A stretch of 35,098 nt of DNA from a virus, in the IMG/VR virus record IMGVR_UViG_3300037083_000027, positions 1 to 35,098 of that record. One strand, written 5' to 3'. A model generated the notes under the pieces. The model was not told where the DNA came from. It saw only the letters and a list, made by a program, of their open reading frames with translations, and ran no database searches. This document shows positions 22,913 to 32,323 of this stretch, piece by piece. The translations under genes were made by a program, and so were the position numbers. How positions within the stretch are numbered: the first letter of the stretch is position 1; each line of letters begins with the position of its first letter.

Positions 22913-23694
22913 TGCCACAACCACAACCCAATTTTCTCAATCTTTCCACTCTGCTCGGCATAGAGCAAGCGGCTTGGGATGAGATGTTGTGGCAACTTCG
23001 TTGCGCTTTGCGAGTGTGCCTTCCGGCTGTGGTAGTTAGCTTTGATGCTGTTAACCAGTTGGTAACGGTGCAACCTGCCATACAAGAAGCCATTAAACTC
23101 AATTTGATCCCTACTCCTACAAGTCTGCCTCAGCTACCTCAACTTCAAGTTGGGATGTTTAGAGGCGGCGGTTTTGCTATTACTCTACCGTTACAAGCGG
23201 GAGACGAAGGCTGGGTAATCTTCAATGATTTCTGCATTAACGCTTGGAAGAAAAGTGGCGGAACTCAGAATAACCAGGAAGAGCGACGAAGGCACGACTT
23301 GTCGGATGGGTGGTTCTTACCTGCCGGCTGGTCTAAGCCGCGCAACCTCAGCGCCTATTCTACGACGGGTCTACAGATTCGATCCGACGATGGAACAACC
23401 TCTGTAACTGTGAGTGATGGTTCTATCGTAGCTACTCCAGATAGTGGCACTACTAAGATTACCCTAGTGCCCGGAGTAGCGACTCTCAAGGCTGCCTCTA
23501 TCGTATTTAACGGACCAGTTACTTTTGATGACGCCGTGATATTCGACAATGACGTAACTGTGGACGGTACTATTACTGCCACAGGTGATGTGAATGCACC
23601 AGACTTCAACGCCGGTGGGGGAGTCAGTCTAACCACTCATATACATGGCGGAGTGCAGAACGGTAGCGGAGTAACCGGGGGAGCGTTCGGATGA
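22912..23694 (+). CDS. Baseplate spike (Gp138 N-terminal type) with iron-binding-like tip
   Basis: This protein forms the central needle. Residues about 30-150 match the Gp138 OB-fold spike domain ('VVSFDAVNQLVTVQPAIQ', 'GDEGWVIFND', 'RRHDLSDGWFLPAGW'). The C-terminal part (about 155-240) is a beta-helix with short repeats such as 'TFDDAVIFDNDVTVDGTI', and the tip has THIHGG with H243 and H245. A His-x-His tip is known to hold a metal ion in P2-like and phi92 spikes. The length of 260 aa is normal. The next gene overlaps the stop (ATGA). Confidence 0.88.
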   Translation: MPQPQPNFLNLSTLLGIEQAAWDEMLWQLRCALRVCLPAVVVSFDAVNQLVTVQPAIQEAIKLNLIPTPTSLPQLPQLQVGMFRGGGFAITLPLQAGDEGWVIFNDFCINAWKKSGGTQNNQEERRRHDLSDGWFLPAGWSKPRNLSAYSTTGLQIRSDDGTTSVTVSDGSIVATPDSGTTKITLVPGVATLKAASIVFNGPVTFDDAVIFDNDVTVDGTITATGDVNAPDFNAGGGVSLTTHIHGGVQNGSGVTGGAFG

Positions 23695-24074
23695 GTACTT
23701 CTCCGTCCATCACCGTGCTGAATGTAGTAAATGGCGAAGTGCAATGGGATGCTCCTATCTATGATCTAGCCGCAGTGACCCAGATCATCTATGAGCGGCT
23801 TCTCATGTTTCAAGGTGAGTGGTGGGCTTCTACGGCTGATGGGTTACCTCTGTGGCAATCAATACTCGGTCAAGGTGCCAGTATCTCCTCACAGCAACAG
23901 ATGGAAACTCTTATCAGTCAGAGAATTCTAGGAACACCCTTTGTGATAAGTTTGAGTGCCGTGGCTATCTCATTTAATCAGCAGACTAGACAGTTCTCCT
24001 ATTCCGCTCAGGTACAAACTCAATTTGGAGTAGTACCTCTTAGCAACGTACCTATTCCCGGAGATTTGCAATAA
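23691..24074 (+). CDS. Baseplate wedge protein (gp25-like)
   Basis: The 127-residue protein has the gp25/DUF2634-like plan: 'DLAAVTQIIYERLLMFQGEW' (about 25-44), 'TADGLPLWQSILGQG', and a C-terminal beta part 'AVAISFNQQTRQFSYSAQVQT'. These proteins lock the sheath's first ring to the baseplate. It overlaps the spike stop (ATGA), and its own stop overlaps the next start (TAATG). Position just before the gpJ-like wedge gene is canonical. Confidence 0.82.
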   Translation: MSTSPSITVLNVVNGEVQWDAPIYDLAAVTQIIYERLLMFQGEWWASTADGLPLWQSILGQGASISSQQQMETLISQRILGTPFVISLSAVAISFNQQTRQFSYSAQVQTQFGVVPLSNVPIPGDLQ

Positions 24075-25336
24075 TGGGAAGCTACGCTCCTCCGTCAATT
24101 GGCTCAGCCGGCCTTACTACGCCGAGCTATCAGTCCATCTTGTCTTTCTACATCTCCTCTTTCCTTGCTATCTATGGTCAAAATTTCAATCTGGGTAATT
24201 CGTCCCCGGTCTATCAACTTCTCAGCATTCTTGCTTTAGCCGCAAGTGATGCGAATAACTGCCTCCAGCAAACCTACAGTAATATGTCACCAGCTACAGC
24301 CATAGGTGCTGGTCTAAGTCTTCTCGTACTGCTCAATGGCCTACAGAGAATGTCTCCGAGTTACTCTACCTGCCTTGTTACTCTAACTGGTACAGCGGGC
24401 GCAGTAATTTCTAACGGCCTACTTTCCAACTCAGTGACTGGGGATTTGTGGGCTTTGCCCGCTTCTGTAACTATCGGTTTGGGAGGGACCGTCACAGTCA
24501 TAGCTACGGCTCAAGTAATCGGTTCAATAAATGCCCTAGCCAATCAACTGACAGTGATTGTTACTCCACAGTTTGGTTGGGATAGTGTGACTAACGGCAG
24601 CAATGTGCCATCAGTGGGAACTTCTGCCGAGACAGACTCAGCTCTTCGGGGCCGACAGCAGGTAAGTACTGAGCTGCCCTCGGAGACTTTATTAGCTGGC
24701 ACTATTGCAGCGGTACTAGCTGTACCTGGAGTTACTCGAATTAATAACAGCCCAGTGTTGGGTGGGAGTGGAACTCCGAGTATAAATAATCCTACTGGGT
24801 CAACTGATAGCTGGGGGAATCCGGCACATTCGATTACTGTAGTAGTTCAAGGTGGTACTGCGGCTGCCGTAGCTCTAGCCATATACAACAATCGCGGTAT
24901 AGGCGCACTCACAAATGGGAATGTGAGCGGTTCGCCTGTGTCTGGGACTCAGACTGTGAATATCACTGACCCAAACAGCGGCATAGTTACCCCGATCAGT
25001 TTTATACAGCCCCCGACTTCAGTACCTATCTTCGTCATTATAAATGCCCACCCGACTGCTGGCGGAACTCTGAGTGCCGGACAGATTCTCGCCATTCAAA
25101 CTGGTGTGGTTAATTATCTAAATGGTCTTCAGATCGGTGAGACTGTGAGCTTCGGCGAGATGGTACAAGCGGCATCGACAGCAGTAAATCCAAACCCGCT
25201 GGTACCCGTTGTATCTATCAGATCGCCATTTTATTTTGCAATTACACCTTCCCCTTCTTCGAGTACCGACATAACTATTCCGTTTTACGAGGTGGCTTCC
25301 GGCGTCATTGGAAATATCATAGTAAACTCCGTATGA
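24074..25336 (+). CDS. Baseplate J-like wedge protein
   Basis: The 420-residue protein follows the gp25-like gene, as gpJ follows gpW in P2-like phages. The first region (about 20-110) is helical ('SILSFYISSFLAIYGQNF'), then a beta-rich domain with 'GTAGAVISNGLLSNSV'. 'TETDSALRGRQ'-like sequence appears at about 187-196 as 'AETDSALRGRQQVSTEL', followed by 'TIAAVLAVPGVTRINN' (about 212), both characteristic of the family. The C-terminal part includes 'IQTGVVNYLNGLQIGETVSFGEM'. Role: baseplate periphery that contacts the sheath and fibres. Confidence 0.88.
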   Translation: MGSYAPPSIGSAGLTTPSYQSILSFYISSFLAIYGQNFNLGNSSPVYQLLSILALAASDANNCLQQTYSNMSPATAIGAGLSLLVLLNGLQRMSPSYSTCLVTLTGTAGAVISNGLLSNSVTGDLWALPASVTIGLGGTVTVIATAQVIGSINALANQLTVIVTPQFGWDSVTNGSNVPSVGTSAETDSALRGRQQVSTELPSETLLAGTIAAVLAVPGVTRINNSPVLGGSGTPSINNPTGSTDSWGNPAHSITVVVQGGTAAAVALAIYNNRGIGALTNGNVSGSPVSGTQTVNITDPNSGIVTPISFIQPPTSVPIFVIINAHPTAGGTLSAGQILAIQTGVVNYLNGLQIGETVSFGEMVQAASTAVNPNPLVPVVSIRSPFYFAITPSPSSSTDITIPFYEVASGVIGNIIVNSV

Positions 25337-26655
25337 GCACTTCTCCTTCTACTCTCTACGTTCCTCAGCCTCTCTCGATAGTCAACTATGACTTTGAGGC
25401 CTCACCCGGGACTCTTCCGCCTACTGGGTGGCAGGCTGGGGGTATGAATCTCGCCGCCGCCGTACTGAGCTACGACACTACGACGCCCTACGAGGGCTCG
25501 AACAGCCTGATTCTAACGGCGTCCGCGCAGTTTCAGGGAGCTTCCAGCATAGCGACATTTCCAGTCATTGCAGGTCAGGTATGGAGCATCTCTGCGGCGA
25601 TTAAGTCTATTTTTGGCGATCCGGCATACGTGCAGTTGACTTGGTTTACTGCCGCTGGCGGTTTTGTGTTACCGGCAGTAGGATCACTTCCGTCCGCTTC
25701 TACTTCGGCAACTAGCTGGGAGGTAGTGTCGGCTCAAGGTACGGTTCCGGTCGGCGCGGCCTATGGTCAGATACAACTATTCATGGCTGGAGTAAGTGGG
25801 GGTATTGGGGAGTTTGACGTGATTGAGCCGACTCTGCTTAGTTCTGCTATCCCGGCTTATCTAAGTTTATTTACCAGCGAATACCAGAATTCGCCGAATC
25901 TCAAAGCCCTTGCTACTGCACTGATGCAGCCCTTTATTGATGTAGCCATGTGCACCTCAGGTATGAATGCAGCATTTAGTCTAGCTACGAGCGACCCAGC
26001 TATAGGACCTCAACTTGATACGCTAGGTGTCATTTTAGGTGTAAGCCGGCAGTTGCCGTTTAACCCGGTCGGTGTGAATGCGCTAACCACTGAGGCTGTG
26101 TCTGCTACTGGTCTACAGACTGTAACTACCAACAACACAACCTACATGCAGATCAATGTGCCACAGAATATCGGAGGGGCAAGCCCAGAGGGAGTTATCC
26201 CGACGGCAATTGTACAAGGAGTATCTTTTACTGCAGTATTTAATCATACCCACTTATCTGGCGTTAGTGTGACTACGCCAGCACCTAGCTCTACTTTGGG
26301 AGATGCTGACTACCTTGTGTTATTGCAAGCGAAGGTCATTCAGAATCAATTCAATGGCCAGTACCAAGGTTCCAATTCTACGTTGTGGCAGGATTGGCAG
26401 TCTATATTTCCCGGCTGGCAAATCTACATTACGGATAATCAGAACATGACTGCCACCGTGTTTTTAGTAGGAGAGTTTACTATCTTGCAGCAGCAGATGA
26501 TTCTCAACCATTTGATTGTTCCAGAGGCCGAAACAGTGGAATTTATCTACGAATTCGCTACGTTTCCCATATTTGGCTGGGGCAGTTTGAATCCAACATT
26601 CGTGGCAGGTTGGGGTACTGGCAGCGGAACATACCCCGGAGGAAACTGGGCATGA
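25333..26655 (+). CDS. DUF2612 baseplate protein with N-terminal jelly-roll-like domain
   Basis: Residues about 15-165 look like a carbohydrate-binding-type jelly roll ('VNYDFEASPGTLPPTGWQAG', 'PYEGSNSLILTASAQFQGAS'). From about 172 the DUF2612 pattern begins: 'AYLSLFTSEYQNSPNLKALA', 'AIGPQLDTLGVILGVSRQLP'. Around 248-325 an unusual Thr/Val-rich insert occurs before 'LGDADYLVLLQAKVIQNQFN' and 'LWQDWQSIFPGWQIYITDN'. DUF2612 genes sit between gpJ and the fibres, as here. The extra domains could bind surface sugars, which is inferred. Starts by ATGA overlap. Confidence 0.8.
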   Translation: MSTSPSTLYVPQPLSIVNYDFEASPGTLPPTGWQAGGMNLAAAVLSYDTTTPYEGSNSLILTASAQFQGASSIATFPVIAGQVWSISAAIKSIFGDPAYVQLTWFTAAGGFVLPAVGSLPSASTSATSWEVVSAQGTVPVGAAYGQIQLFMAGVSGGIGEFDVIEPTLLSSAIPAYLSLFTSEYQNSPNLKALATALMQPFIDVAMCTSGMNAAFSLATSDPAIGPQLDTLGVILGVSRQLPFNPVGVNALTTEAVSATGLQTVTTNNTTYMQINVPQNIGGASPEGVIPTAIVQGVSFTAVFNHTHLSGVSVTTPAPSSTLGDADYLVLLQAKVIQNQFNGQYQGSNSTLWQDWQSIFPGWQIYITDNQNMTATVFLVGEFTILQQQMILNHLIVPEAETVEFIYEFATFPIFGWGSLNPTFVAGWGTGSGTYPGGNWA

Positions 26656-27275
26656 GCGGAAGTACCGATCTCTCGCAATTTAACCCTGGAGCGGCAAATA
26701 TAGAAAATGATGCTACTTACCAGACCGATACTTTACGAACTGGCGGGGCGGTAAGCGGTCCTTGGCCGCCGCAATCAGCTAATAAGACCCTCTATCAGTT
26801 TTCGACCTTCATGCGGGCTTTCGCCGTAATGATGGCGAATAAGAACTACAGCATGGTAGATGGGACTAGCCCATTCCAGGCGGATGCCAGCTCGAATGCG
26901 GCGGTGACAGCCATGGCCACAGTGCTGGCGAATGTTATAACAAATTTTGACCTGACAACCATACTGGCCTCGCTGCTTTCTGCTTACTCATTCTCTCCCA
27001 CCCCGAGAGGTTACGTTAAATTCAGTTCGGCTATACAAGGGTTAATTCTTCAGTGGGGTACCACGGGTAGCGGTACCGCTAACACCCCTCAGACCATTAC
27101 TTTCACGGCTAGTGACGGAATAGCGTTCCTGAATAACCCGCCTGTAGTGATTATGATGCCTACTGCGTCTTCGCCGGCGGCTTACTATCTCATCTCAACG
27201 TCCCTCACTAACTTCATATATGAGTTTGGCGGGAGTTCTGGGCAGACATTCTTCTGGTTCGCAATCGGTAACTAA
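26652..27275 (+). CDS. Tail fibre-like protein with gp53-like tip domain
   Basis: ATG 26652 overlaps the DUF2612 stop. The first part (to about 120) is helical and Ala-rich, possibly binding the baseplate. The C-terminus (about 120-207) has the gp53-like pattern seen at the ends of many fibres: 'GYVKFSSAIQGLILQWGTTG', 'TITFTASDGIAFLNNPPVV' and 'SGQTFFWFAIGN'. Such tips are thought to bind receptors. The length of 207 aa is short for a full fibre, so it may be a connecting or short fibre. Confidence 0.78.
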   Translation: MSGSTDLSQFNPGAANIENDATYQTDTLRTGGAVSGPWPPQSANKTLYQFSTFMRAFAVMMANKNYSMVDGTSPFQADASSNAAVTAMATVLANVITNFDLTTILASLLSAYSFSPTPRGYVKFSSAIQGLILQWGTTGSGTANTPQTITFTASDGIAFLNNPPVVIMMPTASSPAAYYLISTSLTNFIYEFGGSSGQTFFWFAIGN

Positions 27276-27276
27276 A

Positions 27277-30200
27277 ATGAAAAAACTTCTCTGGTTGTTG
27301 CTTCTGTCCATTCCCGCTGAACTTTGTAACCGTTACGGCGTCTTCAATTTACAGCGGCAACGGTAATCATCTGCTCCCGTCGGGAACCATCAGTTTTCAG
27401 GCTGTAAATTCAGCTAATCAGCCTATCAGTTTCCAAGCAGGCGGCGGTGGCCCAGTATTGCGTTCCCCTACCGTATGTTCTATATCTAACGGGGTCATTC
27501 AAATTGGTTGTCTGTTAGCCAACTCCGCTCTCACTAACCCATTGAATGTGTGCTTTTCCGTGACTGTGAAGAATAGCAACGGTCAAGTTGTTCTTGGTGG
27601 AGAATCCGTAGCAGGATATACCTGCGCTCAAACGGCCGCGAACAACTCATGGTGTTCTTCAGGGACCTGTGACTTCGATCATTTCGTGCCGAATATAGCC
27701 GGGATTCCCATTGTAGCTTTGCCATTTCCATCGCTAGCTACTCTTGGGGGTATCTTCAGCGGGCTGTGTCCGATAGTTGGCGGGTCTCAACAAGTAGTGG
27801 ATGGCTATCTATCGACTGGTCAGCCCAATTGTGTATCCGGTGGAGCGGGCGGCGGTGGGAATGTAAGTACTGGCAGTACGCCGGCCACCAGCGGCCAATT
27901 TGCTCAATGGACCGGTCCCAACAATATTCAAGGAGTAGGCTCGACGGGCAGCGGCCCACTGGTGGTGACCAATATCAGCCCAACCATAGTCACCCCAGTG
28001 TTCAGCGGCCTGGCCAATGGAAGTATCAGCGGTAATTCTGGAACAACCACCGCTTTTGCTACTCTCCCTAACCCGTGTCCATCGAATCAATTCTCAACTG
28101 GTAACGATGTGTTTGGAAATGCCCTCTGCACTACACCGCCTGGTGGGGGCAATGTCAGCAATGTCAACACCCCATCGAATGGTCAAGTAGGTATATGGAC
28201 TGGGGCAACCACTCTTCAAGGTCTCAATATCTTACCCGCCGCTAATCTACCAGCGCTGACTGGTGACGTAACCAGTACAATCGGTTCAGCCGTCACTTCT
28301 GTGGTTAAGATCAATGGCTCTACCGTGCCTCCGCTTAACACCACTGGTCTCATGTACGACACCATTGGGTTTTTAAGTATACAGAGTCTATTACCTGTAG
28401 GGGCTATACCAGCTTTTAGTGGCGATGTGACGAACTCCGCTGGCTCTGCCACATTAACAGTTACAGGAACTGGAGGTGTGGCATTCGCGCCATCAGCAAC
28501 TATCAATGCCCTCAATGCGTCCAACATCTCCAGCGGCACACTAAACCCAGCGCGACTTGGTGCTATCCAGCTTCCAGTAACTCACGGCAATGGCCCAGTT
28601 TATGACGGCAGCACCGCTTCTCCTTCTCTCGTGGTTGAATCCCAGCCAATTGACGTTGGGCCTAATTCTTCTATCGCTGGCACAGGTTTAGACGGGAAGA
28701 TAAATACGGCATGTCTAGCTACCTACTCGGGGCCTGGCACTGTTCCTGTGCTAGACGCCAGAGGATACCCAACAGGCAGTAGCGTATTGATGTTGACCAA
28801 TCCATACGATAACTGCAACAAGAGTGTTGACCTTCTACTCGGCGCGGCAATCTACATCCAGTGCGTACCGTGGGTTACTCCTCATCTTCCAGGCTTAATT
28901 CAAGGAGTAGGGATATCACAAGCAGCGAACCCAACTACCGGGACTGTGATTCGAGCAGGCACTGTCTCCGATGGCTGCCCGACGAATTTCCCAGGTACTA
29001 ATGGGGCAGTCATTAACTGGACTGCTAGTGGCTTCTTAGGGGCTACTTTTGGGCATGGGCCATGGAATTGGTATACAACCCTCGGCGGATTTAACAACTC
29101 TGGTACTACTGTAGTCGCACAAATTTACCCTGGCGCGATGACTACTGGGACTAACTCACTTGACTGGACTCAGAACAGTTTCGGCTTTCAACTCAGCCAC
29201 GTTACATTGAACGGGAACGGACTTGCTAACTTCGGGATATTTACGGCTTCTGAGGAGGAACACACTGAGCTGGATGACGTGATATTCAATAGTCAGGGAC
29301 TTGGTAATGGCATTGTGGTTACTCAGGTCACCGGAGGTTCTTCAGCAGTTGCTGGGACTTTTCCTTACCCCAAGTTGCTGGTTGGTAATCTGATTTATCT
29401 CAATAACGTCCCGGCAGTCGTAGGGTCAGCTACCACTTCGAGTCTCACTCTAGTTGGCACTTACTCAGGCACCACTAGCTCTACTGTTACTTTCGCTTGG
29501 GCGGGAGCCACAGCACAGGCTGTATTTGACCGTATGTCCAATAATGGCTGTGCTGGGACGCAGGCACTTGTTAGTGGGGTAGTTACCTGCACCCCAAGTG
29601 GGTCTCTTACTACGCCAACGCAGTCAGGCCCTGGGAACACATATATCCATTCTATTCAGAGTGCCCAAAATAGTGCCTATGTAGGAGTACAGACTGGCAC
29701 TGCTTATGGCCTGGTTTATATCGGTTATGGCCTAGAAATCTACATCTGGGACGCATCGGGGGCTGGAAGCGGGGCAAGAGCCTATGCCACCGTAGCAACC
29801 GGCGGAGCGGTGGGCACACCTACGGTAAGCTACGGCGGTTCCGGCTACGCAGCAGCTGGTGGTGGAGGAACACAGTGCGCCTTCTATTCCCCAATGTCAA
29901 ATCGCGTGGCTGGATTGACCTGTACCCCAATAGTTACAGCAGGGGTAGTAACTGCTATTGCTCTCGGAGGAACGAACTTACAGTGGGCGGTAGGGGCGAA
30001 CGCCGTAACGGGACCTGTAATCGTAAGCGGCGGGTGGGGCGAGGCCGGGAATAACCTCAACACCCACCCATCATTCGCGGATGATTACTATATCGCTGGC
30101 GTAACCAGCATGACTTTGCTAGGAAAACAATGCCAAGGACTTTACGGGACTTGTTCCTCAGGACCCCTAGGTTCTTCTTGTGTACACATCGGTGACGGCA

Positions 30201-32323
30201 GCGGTCTGACTTATGGCGGTCTTGTGTCGGGGGTTCAGGCCGCGAACGAGTACGCTGCAAGCGGAAGTCCCTGTACAGTGCATATTGCCGCCGATTTAGA
30301 CCAGCAGCTTTTCCTAAATAACATTAACCAGCAAACCAACAGCAGTGGCCGGCCGATCATTCTAGATGACCGATTTAATCCCCCTGTTAGTATCTTATCA
30401 ACCCCAACATGTGAAGGAGTGGCTCGATACACTTACGGGGAGTATGAACAGTGTGGGGTAATCACCCACCAAGTCCCAATAACTGTAGTAGCCGGGACTG
30501 AAATTGCACCTTCTGTAATCGGGCCAAGCGGCGGGGGGTTATGGTTCTCTGGTCTTATTCCATGTATTGGTCCCGGCATTCTGGACGACTCACTTTGTGA
30601 GCCTTCAACTGGTCCACGAGTTGGGAATGGTTCAAGTTATTCGTGGAGTGCTACAGCACTTCCTACAGGTAGTCAAATTGCGGGTATCAGCTTCAGCACC
30701 CCTACTATCAGTTTCGATTCCAGTACCAGAGGGAATGGCTCAGCTAATATAGTCGCCTCAACTATCACAGCCTCTGCCGCGGTGGTTACGCCGTCAGGAG
30801 AGCAATCCATTGCTGTAGATACCACCTCCGCTCACCCTATTACCAATTTCGCCGTAGTCTGGAACGGCGCTAGTCCCCAGGCGGTTAGAAACGCTCTCAC
30901 TACCAGCACTAGCGATGTGATTGGTATCTGCCAGTCTGGATGCAATACCACTGGTCCAGCTATCATCGCCAGGTCAGGTACCGCTATAGCTTCTTTCGAC
31001 GGCGCAGCCACGGCCAATGATTATGTTCAGATCAGCGCCAATGCTGGACAACTCCATGATGCCGGGGCAACATGCCCTACTAGCGGTCAGACTATAGGGA
31101 CGATAAGTACTACTATAGGGTCAGCTGGAACCACTGGGATGGATGTGAATTTTGGCATCTGCCCAAGCGCTGGCGGCGGGTCATCAATTGGAGCAAACTA
31201 CTCGGTACAGTACGGTAATGGCTCTGGTGGCTTTGTAGCTATCCCACCACCCTCTTCACCAGCTGGAGTAGCACAGAACTACGTCATTACCCCAGGTTCC
31301 GCTCCTACTACATCTGTTTCAGGTGTGCCGGGTAGAGCTATAACAGGAACTACTTCGACTGACACTATCGCATCCACAGATTGCACGAATCGAGAAGAGT
31401 ACAACGGGTCAGTTTCGGTCGCCGTATCACTACCTACGGCTACCACACTAGCTGTTCCTAAGTGCGTCACTAAGCTAGTTAACAATACAACGGGGTCGAA
31501 TACAACTCTGACGGTCACACCCGCCACTTGGACTATTAACGGGTCGGCTACTCTTACTGTCTATCAGGGACAGATCGCCAACATCTATGTGGACCCGGGC
31601 AATTCCACTAACTGGGTAGCTGACAAGACCGAACAGGGTATTAGCGCCGGTACTAACATCACTCTAACTCGCTCCTCTACAGGGTTGAATATTGCCAGTA
31701 GCGGCGGGGCGTCTTATCCGGGCGCTGGTGTACCAGTTTCCACTGGGTCGGCTTGGGGCACGTCGCTCACTGAGTTTGGCGCAGAAGCTGGCATAGCCAC
31801 CTCATCTGACCCTGGTGTAGTGACTGGCATCCTGATGGTGGCTGATGGATCACATGGTATTAAACCTTTAACAAATATTGGAGTAGACTCCTCTGGAAGA
31901 ATTGCAACCTATAAGGGAAACGGAACCTCAGGCTCTGGTGTACCTGCGGAGTATTTTGGAGCTTTGGGTACAGGTCTTACCGCAAATTACAACTCAGGCT
32001 CTCCTGCCACTCTCGTTACTCCCGCAATAGCTAACTCGGCATACCGCATCTGCTACTTTGAGGCAGTTACCCAGGTCGGGACCGTGAGCGGCACAGCCCC
32101 TTCTGGGACAATAGGCTATACGGACTCAGGCGGAATAGCCAGAACCCAGCAGTTGTTCGCCACTAATTCGACAAACACCACAGCCACTGTGGCTGGCCAG
32201 GGCTGCACCGTAATAGCTACAAATTCAAGTACTCCAGTTACCTTTACTGGGGCTGGGTATGCTACAAGCGGAGCAGCCTCGTTAAACTACGAACTTATGA
32301 TTGTGTTGGAGCAGCTACAGTGA
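27277..32323 (+). CDS. Giant fibre-like protein with out-of-frame signal peptide
   Basis: ATG 27277 begins a signal-peptide-like sequence (MKKLLWLLLLSIPA) whose frame ends at 27366. The next frame is open from 27281 to the stop at 32323 and encodes over 1,650 residues from 'NFVTVTASSIYSGNG' onward. A net +1 shift near 27310-27322 would join them. The conservative start TTG 27458 (1,621 aa) would drop about 50 coherent residues and has no clear ribosome binding site. The body has fibre phrases ('GQFAQWTGPNNIQG', 'LPALTGDVTSTIG'), a pectate-lyase-like beta-helix region (about nt 28660-29330), a GxGY segment (about 29750-29990), and a C-terminal beta domain. It is host-recognition-like. Reading error, decay and programmed shift are all possible. 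Confidence 0.6.
27310..27322 (+). other. Apparent +1 frameshift between signal peptide and fibre body
   Basis: In the ATG 27277 frame the codons are ATT CCC GCT GAA CTT. Removing one base here puts 'AAC TTT GTA ACC GTT' (NFVTV) in line with the signal peptide, giving SIPA-NFVTVTA. The CCC run is a known kind of place for +1 slippage or sequencing errors. The sequence alone does not say which applies. Confidence 0.5.
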
